A DNA stretch of 64,000 nucleotides from positions 39,921 through 103,920 of the forward strand of contig JACJWW010000006.1 in the NCBI GenBank assembly GCA_020636935.1, given 5' to 3'. The translations under genes were made by a program, and so were the position numbers. The DNA is from Nocardioidaceae bacterium. GTDB taxonomy: Bacteria > Actinomycetota > Actinomycetes > Propionibacteriales > Nocardioidaceae. Positions 17,292 through 25,061 of this stretch are shown piece by piece. The notes under the pieces are model-generated. The model searched no databases, was not told the origin of the DNA, and saw nothing but the letters and a program-made list of their open reading frames with translations. Each line of letters begins with the position of its first letter. Positions within the stretch are counted from its first letter, which is position 1.

Positions 17292-18245
17292 TCAGCCCTT
17301 GCGCTTGATGATCTCTTCAGTCGCGGCGGGCAACACCGTGTGCAGGTCGCCCACCACCCCGAAATCAACCAATTCGAAGATCGGGGCCTCTTCGTCCTTG
17401 TTGATCGCCACGATGGTCTTGGAGGTCTGCATGCCGGCGCGGTGCTGGATGGCCCCGGAAATGCCAGCTGCGACATACAGCTGCGGCGACACGGTCTTAC
17501 CGGTCTGGCCGACCTGGAAGGCATGCGGCTTCCAACCAGAGTCAACTGCCGCACGTGACGCGCCAACGGCTGCGCCCAACGAGTCGGCAAAGTTTTCAAC
17601 CGGCTCGAAGTTGCCTCCGGTGCCACGGCCACCTGAGACCACGATGGCGGCCTCGGTCAACTCGGGTCGACCGCTGGCCGCGCGCGGCTGGGAGGCGAAG
17701 ATCTTCGCCTTCTTGGCCGACTCCGAGATCGACGCCGCGAAGGCCTCCTTGACCCCGGCACCCGCACCTTCCTCAGGGGCCGCAGCATTGGGCTTGACAG
17801 TGATGATCGGCGTACCCTTGGTCACCTTGGCCTGCACGGTGTAGTTGCCCGCGAAGACCGATTGAGTGGTGACGGGGCCAGCTTGCACGTCGACGGCGTC
17901 AGTGATCAGGCCAGACTCGAGCTTGATGGCCAATCGAGCCGCGATCTCCTTGCCCTCTGCAGAAGAGGTGATCAAGATGGCATCGGGATTGGCTTGGGTG
18001 GCCAACTGCTGCAAGACCTCAGCCTTGGGTGCAACCAGATATCCCTTGATCTCAGTGTCATCGACAACATAGACCTTCTCGGCCCCATAGCCCTTGACTG
18101 CCTCAACAACCGCATCGGCAGCATCGGCAGCACCGATGAACACTGCTGCTGGGCTGCCCAGCCGCTTGGCGATTGCGAGCAACTCGTAGGTGGGTTTGCG
18201 GACTGCTCCGTCGACGTGATCGACGAGTACCAGAACTTCAGACAT
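17292..18245 (-). CDS. etfA: electron transfer flavoprotein alpha subunit
   Basis: EtfA/FixB (317 aa) binds FAD and passes electrons from acyl-CoA and other dehydrogenases to the quinone pool. The C-terminal FAD domain is intact: VVSGGRGTGG, the PHAFQVGQTGKTVSPQLYVA segment and GISGAIQHRAGM, then INKDEEAPIFELVDFGVVGD. It sits 30 bp downstream of etfB, the usual order in an ETF operon. A nearby enoyl-CoA hydratase on the same strand fits fatty-acid oxidation. Confidence 0.96.
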   Translation of the reverse strand: MSEVLVLVDHVDGAVRKPTYELLAIAKRLGSPAAVFIGAADAADAVVEAVKGYGAEKVYVVDDTEIKGYLVAPKAEVLQQLATQANPDAILITSSAEGKEIAARLAIKLESGLITDAVDVQAGPVTTQSVFAGNYTVQAKVTKGTPIITVKPNAAAPEEGAGAGVKEAFAASISESAKKAKIFASQPRAASGRPELTEAAIVVSGGRGTGGNFEPVENFADSLGAAVGASRAAVDSGWKPHAFQVGQTGKTVSPQLYVAAGISGAIQHRAGMQTSKTIVAINKDEEAPIFELVDFGVVGDLHTVLPAATEEIIKRKG

Positions 18246-18275
18246 GTCTTCTCAAATCTCCTTGTGGTCCGCTGC

Positions 18276-19067
18276 TCAGATGAACTTCTTCGAAGCGAGG
18301 AAGCCAACCAGCGCAGTGGCGCCAGAGCCGTCCTCATCCTTGACGATCTCACCCTGCGTGCGTGGCGGACGAGCTTCGGTGCTCTCGACTGCGGTCCAGG
18401 CACTGGCGAGGCCAACCTCGCCTGCATCCACGCCAATGTCGCTCAGCGACCAGGTGTCGAGGGGCTTCTTCTTGGCCGCCATGATGCCCTTGAAGGACGG
18501 GTAGCGAGCCTCACCGGACTGGTCGGTGACCGACAACAACAATGGCGCACTAGCTCCGATGACCTCAGTGGCGGTGTCACCATCGCGCTTGATCCGGAAG
18601 TCCTTGCCCTGGGATTCAACGACGGAGCCCTGGGTCACCTGGGGCAAGTCGAGTCGCTCGGCGAGCATGGCGGGCACCACGGACATGCCTGCATCCGTGG
18701 ACGCGAGGCCACACATGACCACATCGACGTCACCGATCTTCTTGATCGCCTCAGCCAGCACCTTCGAGGTCGCGATGGCATCTGAGCCAGCAATGGCGTC
18801 ATCGACCACGTGGACGCCCTTGTCGGCACCCATCTGCAGGGCCTTCTTGACTGCCTCAACGGCGCTCTCTGGGCCGATCGTCAGCGCGGTGACGGTGGTT
18901 TCTTCGTCGCCGCCCTTCTCCTTGAGCTGCAGGGCCTGCTCGACGCCGTACTCATCAAGCTCGGAGAGCAGGCCGGGGGTACCGTCACGATCGACGGTGT
19001 TGTCAGATTCGAAATGCCGATCCGCAGTTGCGTCGGGCACATATTTCACACAGACGACAATGTTCAT
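18276..19067 (-). CDS. etfB: electron transfer flavoprotein beta subunit
   Basis: EtfB/FixA (263 aa) is the structural, AMP-binding partner of EtfA. It begins MNIVVCVKYVPDATAD and carries the ELDEYGVEQALQLKEK and CGLASTDAGMSVVPAMLAERLDLPQV segments characteristic of the family. It is the first gene of the etfB-etfA unit. A 200-bp gap with a tandem repeat separates it from the enoyl-CoA hydratase stop upstream, so its promoter probably lies in 19068-19200. Confidence 0.96.
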   Translation of the reverse strand: MNIVVCVKYVPDATADRHFESDNTVDRDGTPGLLSELDEYGVEQALQLKEKGGDEETTVTALTIGPESAVEAVKKALQMGADKGVHVVDDAIAGSDAIATSKVLAEAIKKIGDVDVVMCGLASTDAGMSVVPAMLAERLDLPQVTQGSVVESQGKDFRIKRDGDTATEVIGASAPLLLSVTDQSGEARYPSFKGIMAAKKKPLDTWSLSDIGVDAGEVGLASAWTAVESTEARPPRTQGEIVKDEDGSGATALVGFLASKKFI

Positions 19068-19210
19068 GTTGTTCGGCCCTGGTGGGCCCCTCCTGAACTA
19101 GATGGGTTCGACGCGCCACCGCCATGGGCGACAGACGCACGAACTGAGATTACCTGCCTCTTGGGCCGGGCGATACGTCGGATCGGCGTGCGATCTGTCA
19201 CGTTGGCGAA

Positions 19211-19285
19211 CAGGGTCACTTAGTGGCCAATGAGCAGGGTCACTCAGTGGCCAGTGAACCCGGGTCACTCAGTGACCAGTGAACT
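19211..19285 (-). repeat. 24-25-bp tandem repeat across the ech stop codon
   Basis: Three degenerate units share GGGTCACT starting at 19213, 19237 and 19262 (plus-strand reading). The copy next to the gene contains GGTCACTCAGTGACC (19263-19277), a palindrome with 7-bp arms and one central base, and the ech stop codon is at its centre. This resembles the stop-spanning repeat at 4388-4460 in design but not in sequence. Confidence 0.8.
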
Positions 19286-20048
19286 CTGCCTTGCCCGGAC
19301 CTTGCGCGATGAATGACTGCATCCCGATCGAACGATCCTGGGTCGCAAACAGGCTCGCGAATTGCTGCCTCTCGATCTCCAGCCCGGTAGCTAGGTCTGA
19401 TTCCAGGCCGAGATCAATGGATTCCTTGGCAGCGCGCAGTGCGCAGCTAGCTGCATTGCGGAACTGGCTGGCCCACTCAACTGCGGCGGAATAGACCTGA
19501 TCGGCGGGCACGAGCTTGTCGACCAGGCCAATGGCCAACGCCTCCTGCGCCGCAACGAAACGCCCGGTGAAGATGAGATCCTTCGCCTTGCTCGGGCCCA
19601 CCAGTCGGCTCAGGCGTTGGGTGCCCCCAGCCCCCGGGATGATGCCCAACAGGATTTCGGGTTGTCCGAAGGTCGCGTTGTCGGCCGCGATCCGAAGATC
19701 AGCACACAGGGCGAGTTCGCAGCCACCGCCAAGCGCATAACCAGTAACCGCAGCCACCACGGGCTTCGGGATCATCGCCACTGAGGTGAAGGCACTGGTC
19801 AGGCCTGATGAGCGCTTGATCATGTCGGTATGTGACATCTCAGCCATCTCCTTGATGTCCGCACCAGCCGCGAAGACCCGCTCGCCGCCGTAGACAATCA
19901 CGGCTTTGACATCATCACGCTCCGTGGCCTGCGTAGCCGCAGCCCGGATCTCTTCTTGAACCTGCTCATTGAGGGCATTCATCTTGGGCCGATCCAGTCT
20001 GATCGTGCCCACACCATCAACTACCTCAAGCCTTACGAACTCACCCAT
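19269..20048 (-). CDS. enoyl-CoA hydratase/isomerase family protein
   Basis: This 259-aa crotonase-fold enzyme most likely hydrates trans-2-enoyl-CoA in beta-oxidation. The oxyanion segment FAAGADIKEM, ALGGGCELALCADLRI with catalytic Glu111, and the second Glu131 in FGQPEILLGIIPGAGGTQRL are all present, as expected for a true hydratase. The ATG at 20048 follows AAGGAG on the minus strand; a longer in-frame extension is rejected as non-coding. Its product chemistry fits the etfBA genes just downstream. The stop codon sits in a tandem palindromic repeat. Confidence 0.92.
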   Translation of the reverse strand: MGEFVRLEVVDGVGTIRLDRPKMNALNEQVQEEIRAAATQATERDDVKAVIVYGGERVFAAGADIKEMAEMSHTDMIKRSSGLTSAFTSVAMIPKPVVAAVTGYALGGGCELALCADLRIAADNATFGQPEILLGIIPGAGGTQRLSRLVGPSKAKDLIFTGRFVAAQEALAIGLVDKLVPADQVYSAAVEWASQFRNAASCALRAAKESIDLGLESDLATGLEIERQQFASLFATQDRSIGMQSFIAQGPGKAEFTGH

Positions 20049-20140
20049 GCCTGCTCCTTGGTTGACTTTGCTCCAACCTACTTCGCGAGTGGGCCGAGCA
20101 GAGAACCACGGTGTCGCAGACAGCTGCAGGCACGATTGGT

Positions 20141-20146
20141 CATACT
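20141..20146 (+). promoter_or_regulatory. candidate -10 box for a leaderless glgX mRNA
   Basis: CATACT at 20141-20146 lies six bases before the GTG at 20153, the distance expected if transcription starts at the first base of the start codon. No Shine-Dalgarno sequence is visible before GTG 20153 or ATG 20165, and no clear -35 box is seen. Confidence 0.3.
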
Positions 20147-20152
20147 GGCCGC

Positions 20153-22306
20153 GTGAGTGGCGAAATGTGGCGGTGGACCTCGCCTGACCAAGTCTCCTCA
20201 GTCTGGCCGGGTCATCATCATGCACTGGGAGCCACGTGGCGCCACGACGCCACCAACTTCGCCGTGTGGGCTCCTGAAGCCACGTCGATGAGCGTGTGTT
20301 GCTTCGATGATGATGGGGTCGAGACTCGCCACCTTCTCCCCAGCCACACCTTGGGCATTTGGCACGGCGAGATCCCTGGTATCCCGGTCGGACAACGCTA
20401 TGGCTATCGAGCCGAAGGGCCGTGGGATCCACGACATGGCCACCGGTTCAATGTCAACAAGTTGCTCCTGGACCCCTACGCCCAGGCGATCTGCGGAACA
20501 GTCGACTTTGGCCCTGAGCTACTCCCCTATCGGGAAGGCGCCCCAGAGGAATTTTCCTCCTTGGACTCAGCCAACTCGATGCCCATGAGCGTGGTGGTCA
20601 ATGACGACTTCGACTGGGAGGGTGACACCCAGCTGAGGACGCGCTGGCATGACACCGTCATCTACGAGCTCCACGTCAAGGGGATGACCCAACTACACAA
20701 CGAGATCCCCGAGCACCTGCGGGGCTCCTTCGCTGGCCTGGGCAGCCACACAGTGATCAACTACCTCAAGGATCTCGGAATCACTGCGGTCGAGCTTCTG
20801 CCCAGCCAGCAATTCTTCTCCGAGCCTGCTGTGACGTCCCGAGGCATGGTCAACTACTGGGGTTACAACACCATCGGCTTCTTTGCCCCGCACAACGCAT
20901 ATTCGAGCTCGGGTGATCGTGGTCAGCAGGTGGTTGAGTTCAAGCAGATGGTCAAGAACTTCCATGCCGCAGGCATCGAAGTCATCTTGGACGTCGTCTA
21001 CAACCACACCGCTGAGGGCGGCGAGCTGGGGCCCAGCTACAGCTTCCGCGGGCTCGATGACATCGGCTTCTACAAGAGATCCGGCGAAGGCAAGGGAGCC
21101 TACTGGGACGTGACCGGATGCGGTAATACCGTCGACTCCACCAACCTAGGTGCTCTCCGGCTGATCTTGGACTCACTGCGGTACTGGGTCAGTGAGATGC
21201 ATGTCGACGGCTTCCGATTCGATCTGACGTCTGCACTGACCCGCACCGGACATCAGATCGACATGCACTCGGCGTTCTTGACCACCATTGGGCAGGATCC
21301 ACTCCTACGCAATGTCAAGCTCATCGCGGAGCCATGGGATGCCTCACTGGATGGATACCTGGTTGGTTCCTATCCCCCGCCTTGGGTGGAGTGGAATGAC
21401 CGCTATCGAGACACCATTCGCGACTTCTGGCTCAGGGGCGCCGACACCCGTGAGCTGGCCACCCGATTGTCGGGCTCCTCAGATTTGTACGCCGATGATG
21501 GACGCTCGCCATATGCCTCGGTCAACTTCATCACCGCCCATGATGGGTTCACTCTTCGCGACCTGGTCTCCTACGACTACAAACACAACGAGGCAAATGG
21601 TGAAGACAATCGTGACGGCACCGAGAACAATCGGTCAGCCAACCACGGGGTCGAGGGCGAGACAGATGATCCTGAGATCCGAGCGCTGAGAAGGCGTCAA
21701 GCCGCCAACATGTTGGCTGCGCTGTGCTTGTCCAGCGGAGTACCCATGATCACCGCGGGTGACGAAAGGGGACGCACTCAGCGGGGCAACAACAATCCCT
21801 ATGTGCAGGACAACGAACTCTCCTGGATCGACTGGTGGCCCGATGATGCCTGGCTTGATGTCTACGAGATCACTAAGGCTGCCCTGCGGATCCGACGCGA
21901 TCACCCCGCGTTACGACAACGTCACTTCTTCGATGGGACTCCCGCGATCGTGGGTGGACCCAAGGATCTCGCTTGGTTCCACCCCGACCAACGTGAGATG
22001 ACCGAGGCAGATTGGCATGACGATTCCCTTGGCTGCATCGGCATGTTCGTTTCGGGCAAGCCGCTGCGATCTCCGGGCCCACACGGCGAGCAGCAGCGCG
22101 ATTCGTCATTCATGCTGTGGCTCAATTCGACACTGCAAGCCCAGGAGATCAAGTTGATCAGCAATCCTTGGGTCGCAGCTGGGGCGGTGGCCTTGTCAAC
22201 GGACCCGGAGACTCCCCTCGGCACCAGAGTGGCTGCCGGGGGCAACTGGACCCTAGGGCCCAGGAGTTTGGTGCTCCTGCAGGAAGAGGTAGGCCCCGCT
22301 CAGTGA
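20153..22306 (+). CDS. glgX: glycogen debranching enzyme (isoamylase type)
   Basis: GlgX (about 717 aa) hydrolyses alpha-1,6 branch points of glucan trimmed by phosphorylase. It has an N-terminal CBM48-like domain (GATWRHDATNFAVWAP) and then a GH13 barrel. Catalytic residues are the Asp in GFRFDLTSAL, the Glu in LIAEPWDAS and the Asp in FITAHDGFTLRDL; the HNEANGEDNRDG loop is diagnostic for GlgX. The start may be GTG 20153 or ATG 20165; neither has a ribosome binding site. It is divergent from ech and converges on glgP, pairing the two degradation enzymes. The stop codon lies inside a strong hairpin. Confidence 0.94.
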   Translation: MSGEMWRWTSPDQVSSVWPGHHHALGATWRHDATNFAVWAPEATSMSVCCFDDDGVETRHLLPSHTLGIWHGEIPGIPVGQRYGYRAEGPWDPRHGHRFNVNKLLLDPYAQAICGTVDFGPELLPYREGAPEEFSSLDSANSMPMSVVVNDDFDWEGDTQLRTRWHDTVIYELHVKGMTQLHNEIPEHLRGSFAGLGSHTVINYLKDLGITAVELLPSQQFFSEPAVTSRGMVNYWGYNTIGFFAPHNAYSSSGDRGQQVVEFKQMVKNFHAAGIEVILDVVYNHTAEGGELGPSYSFRGLDDIGFYKRSGEGKGAYWDVTGCGNTVDSTNLGALRLILDSLRYWVSEMHVDGFRFDLTSALTRTGHQIDMHSAFLTTIGQDPLLRNVKLIAEPWDASLDGYLVGSYPPPWVEWNDRYRDTIRDFWLRGADTRELATRLSGSSDLYADDGRSPYASVNFITAHDGFTLRDLVSYDYKHNEANGEDNRDGTENNRSANHGVEGETDDPEIRALRRRQAANMLAALCLSSGVPMITAGDERGRTQRGNNNPYVQDNELSWIDWWPDDAWLDVYEITKAALRIRRDHPALRQRHFFDGTPAIVGGPKDLAWFHPDQREMTEADWHDDSLGCIGMFVSGKPLRSPGPHGEQQRDSSFMLWLNSTLQAQEIKLISNPWVAAGAVALSTDPETPLGTRVAAGGNWTLGPRSLVLLQEEVGPAQ

Positions 22307-22324
22307 GTAGCAGCTCACTGAGCG
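22297..22324 (+). terminator. hairpin overlapping the glgX stop codon
   Basis: CGCTCAGTGAG (22297-22307) and CTCACTGAGCG (22314-22324) form a perfect 11-bp stem with a 6-nt loop, TAGCAG. The glgX TGA is at 22304-22306, inside the left arm. There is no T-tract. It probably defines the glgX mRNA end. Confidence 0.65.
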
Positions 22325-22334
22325 GCAGCCCAGT

Positions 22335-22372
22335 CAGAGACAGCCCACGACCCACGGATCACGCTGTCTCTG
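22335..22372 (-). terminator. second hairpin between convergent glgX and glgP
   Basis: CAGAGACAG (22335-22343) and CTGTCTCTG (22364-22372) form a perfect 9-bp stem with a 20-nt loop, four bases beyond the glgP stop. It is probably a terminator for glgP, or a shared barrier to read-through between the two convergent genes. No T-tract is seen. Confidence 0.5.
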
Positions 22373-22375
22373 GTC

Positions 22376-24958
22376 TCAGATGTGCGCGAAGGCAACCAGC
22401 CCGAGCTCAGCGGGGCTTGCCAGACCAGCATGCCTTGGCAGGATCCGCACCGTGTAGCCGAAAGCGCCGGCCCGATCCAAGGCGACGGTGGCCTCGAAGC
22501 GATGTCGACCATGCTCGTAGGTCTCGGCCAAGGTCAAGGACTTGATGGTCAGGTCAGTGAGCTCGTCTTCGTTGCGCACCCGACCATGCACGATCTGCAC
22601 ATCGACATCATCAGGATTCAGCGCCCCCAAGGAGACAAAAGCACGGATCCCAATGGAACTACCAAGCTCGGGAATGTCCGGCAACCCGTCGGTCTCCACG
22701 TGATCAACCCCCACACCTGACCAACCTTGTCTGACCCGCCCCTTCCACTCGGCCAGAGCCTTGGCGCCAGCGAAAGTGGTGTTGACCTTGCGGGCTGAGG
22801 TCGCTGCTGGAGTGTAGAGCTGTTCCACGTAGTCACAGACCATCCGCGAGGACAGCACTTTGGGGCCCAGCGATTTCAGCGTGTGCCTCAACATCTCAAT
22901 CCAACGGATTGGCACGCCCTGGTCATCTCGGACATAGAAGCGTGGTGCCACCTCGTTCTCGATCAGGTCATACAAGGCATTGGCCTCGATGTCATCACGA
23001 CTGTCTGGGTCATCAACGCCATCGGCGGTTGGGATGGCCCACCCGTTGTTGCCGTCGTACCACTCGTCCCACCAGCCGTCGAGGATGGACAAGTTGAGAC
23101 CACCGTTGAGCGCTGCCTTCATGCCAGAAGTGCCACAGGCCTCATATGGGCGCAGTGGATTGTTTAGCCAGACATCACATCCCGGATAGAGGGGTTGGGC
23201 CATCGCAATGTCGTAATTGGGCAGGAAGGCAATGCGATGGCGCACGTCGTGCTCGTCGGCAAAGCGCACGATCTGCTGGATCATCTGCTTGCCGCCGTCA
23301 TCTGCAGGATGGGATTTGCCCGCAATCACCAACTGGACCGGGCGTTGCGGATGCAGCAAGAGAGCACGCAGCCGCTCGGGGTCACGCAGCATCAGCGTCA
23401 GTCGCTTGTACGACGGTACTCGCCGGGCGAAGCCGATGGTGAGCACATCTGGGTCGAGGGCCTCATCAATCCAGCTCAACTCCAGGGTGGAAGCTCCGCG
23501 ATGCAACCAGGATCGCTTCAGCCGGACCCGAGCATCTTCAACCAGCCGTTCGCGAAGGACTCGCTTGGTCGCCCAGAGCTCACTGGCCGGCACCTTGTCG
23601 ACGGCATCCCAGGACTGGCCGGACACCTCCTCAGGGTCAAAGCCATGTCGAGCCGCAAGCTCAAAGACTTCACGACCAACCCAAGTGGGCCCATGCACAC
23701 CATTGGTGATCGAGGTGATCGGCACCTCAGCTTCGTCGAAGGCTGGCCACAGCCCGTTGAACATCTCCCGGCTGACGTGTCCGTGCAGGAGCGAGACCCC
23801 ATTTGCTCGCTGTGCCAAACGGAATCCCATGACCGCCATGTTGAAGACTCCAGGGTCACCACCCGCGTAGTCCTCGGCACCGAGCGCCTGGATGCGATCA
23901 ACCGGGACACCGGGGAGCACCACGTCGGTGGCGAAGTACTGGTTGATCAACTCCTTGTCGAATCGGTCAATGCCAGCTGGCACCGGCGTGTGCGTGGTGA
24001 ATAGAGTGCCGGCGCGAGTGACTTCCAAGGCAGTGTCGAAATCCAGGCCCGGCCCGCCCTCGGCGACCGTCAACTCCCGGATCCTCTCCAAGCCAAGGAA
24101 TCCAGCATGCCCCTCATTGGTGTGGAACACCTCCGGCTCCCGAGCCCCTGTGATTCGGGAGAAGACACGCAGCGCCCTGACGCCGCCAATCCCAAGCAAC
24201 AGCTCTTGCTGAAGTCGATGCTCGGCCGTGCCGCCGTAGAGACGATCGGTCACCTCGCGCAATGCACCAGAGTTCTCCTCGATGTCAGTGTCAAGGAGGA
24301 TCAATGGCACGCGGCCGACCTGGGCGATCCAGATCCGGGCTGTGAGTTGGGCACCCCCAGGGATCGCAAGTGAGACAGAGGCTGGTGCACCGTCAGACTC
24401 ACGCAGCACCGTCAAGGGCAAGCCGTCGGGGTCGAGCACCGGATAGGACTCTTGCTGCCATCCCTCACGCGACAAGGACTGCCGGAAGTAGCCATGTCGA
24501 TACAACAGGCCCACGCCGGTGAGTGGAATCCCAAGGTCACTCGCCGTCTTCAGGTGATCACCGGCCAAGATGCCCAGCCCTCCGGAGTACTGCGGAAGCA
24601 CCGAGGTGATCCCAAACTCGGGGCTGAAATAGGCAATGGACTGCACAAGATCAGGGTCATTGCGACGCTGGAACCAGCGCTCACCGGTGAGATATTGGTC
24701 GAGGTCGGCTTTTGCGATCTCGAGCATCCTGACGAACTTCTTGTCTCCAGCTAGTTCGGCCCATCGCGCTTTACTCACCTCACCCAACAAACGCACCGGA
24801 TCATGCCCGGTCTGGACCCAGAGCTCACGGTCAATGGCCGCAAACAGATCTTGTGTCTCCGGATGCCACGACCACCGCAGATTGTTGGCCAGATCACCTA
24901 GGCCTTCAAGGCCTTCGGGCAGTGCCGGGCGGACAGTGAAACGCCGAATTGCTCGCAT
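22376..24958 (-). CDS. glgP: alpha-glucan phosphorylase
   Basis: This 860-aa PLP-dependent GT35 enzyme releases glucose-1-phosphate from alpha-1,4-glucan ends. It belongs to the bacterial/archaeal branch with the N-terminal domain LPEGLEGLGDLANNLRWSW. The PLP-lysine region is GTSGMKAALNGGLNLSILDG, and FHTNEGHAGFLGLERI is also typical. The ATG at 24958 is chosen because homologues start at MRAIRRFTV; an in-frame upstream extension is rejected. A TATCTT box ends six bases before the ATG, so the mRNA may be leaderless. It is divergent from glgE across 103 bp, which suits opposing control of synthesis and breakdown. Confidence 0.94.
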   Translation of the reverse strand: MRAIRRFTVRPALPEGLEGLGDLANNLRWSWHPETQDLFAAIDRELWVQTGHDPVRLLGEVSKARWAELAGDKKFVRMLEIAKADLDQYLTGERWFQRRNDPDLVQSIAYFSPEFGITSVLPQYSGGLGILAGDHLKTASDLGIPLTGVGLLYRHGYFRQSLSREGWQQESYPVLDPDGLPLTVLRESDGAPASVSLAIPGGAQLTARIWIAQVGRVPLILLDTDIEENSGALREVTDRLYGGTAEHRLQQELLLGIGGVRALRVFSRITGAREPEVFHTNEGHAGFLGLERIRELTVAEGGPGLDFDTALEVTRAGTLFTTHTPVPAGIDRFDKELINQYFATDVVLPGVPVDRIQALGAEDYAGGDPGVFNMAVMGFRLAQRANGVSLLHGHVSREMFNGLWPAFDEAEVPITSITNGVHGPTWVGREVFELAARHGFDPEEVSGQSWDAVDKVPASELWATKRVLRERLVEDARVRLKRSWLHRGASTLELSWIDEALDPDVLTIGFARRVPSYKRLTLMLRDPERLRALLLHPQRPVQLVIAGKSHPADDGGKQMIQQIVRFADEHDVRHRIAFLPNYDIAMAQPLYPGCDVWLNNPLRPYEACGTSGMKAALNGGLNLSILDGWWDEWYDGNNGWAIPTADGVDDPDSRDDIEANALYDLIENEVAPRFYVRDDQGVPIRWIEMLRHTLKSLGPKVLSSRMVCDYVEQLYTPAATSARKVNTTFAGAKALAEWKGRVRQGWSGVGVDHVETDGLPDIPELGSSIGIRAFVSLGALNPDDVDVQIVHGRVRNEDELTDLTIKSLTLAETYEHGRHRFEATVALDRAGAFGYTVRILPRHAGLASPAELGLVAFAHI

Positions 24959-24970
24959 CTTGCCAAGATA

Positions 24971-25004
24971 GTGCAGTTGACCACGAAGGTGCAGTCGGTT
25001 GACC
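24971..25004. promoter_or_regulatory. paired motif in the glgP/glgE divergent spacer
   Basis: GTGCAGTTGACC (24971-24982) is echoed by GTGCAGTCGGTTGACC (24989-25004), the same two half-motifs with a 4-bp insertion, 18 bp apart. A repeated motif in a 103-bp divergent promoter region is a candidate regulator-binding site. No regulator gene is adjacent. Confidence 0.3.
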
Positions 25005-25061
25005 GATCCAAGAAATCGCATTTCGTTTGCACGAAGGGCAATCCTCGGTAAGGGTTGTCAC

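Noticed and set aside
17862..18785. 307-codon plus-strand ORF across etfA and etfB
   Set aside because: It crosses the etfA/etfB boundary in antisense and shows no family similarity; both etf genes are unambiguous.
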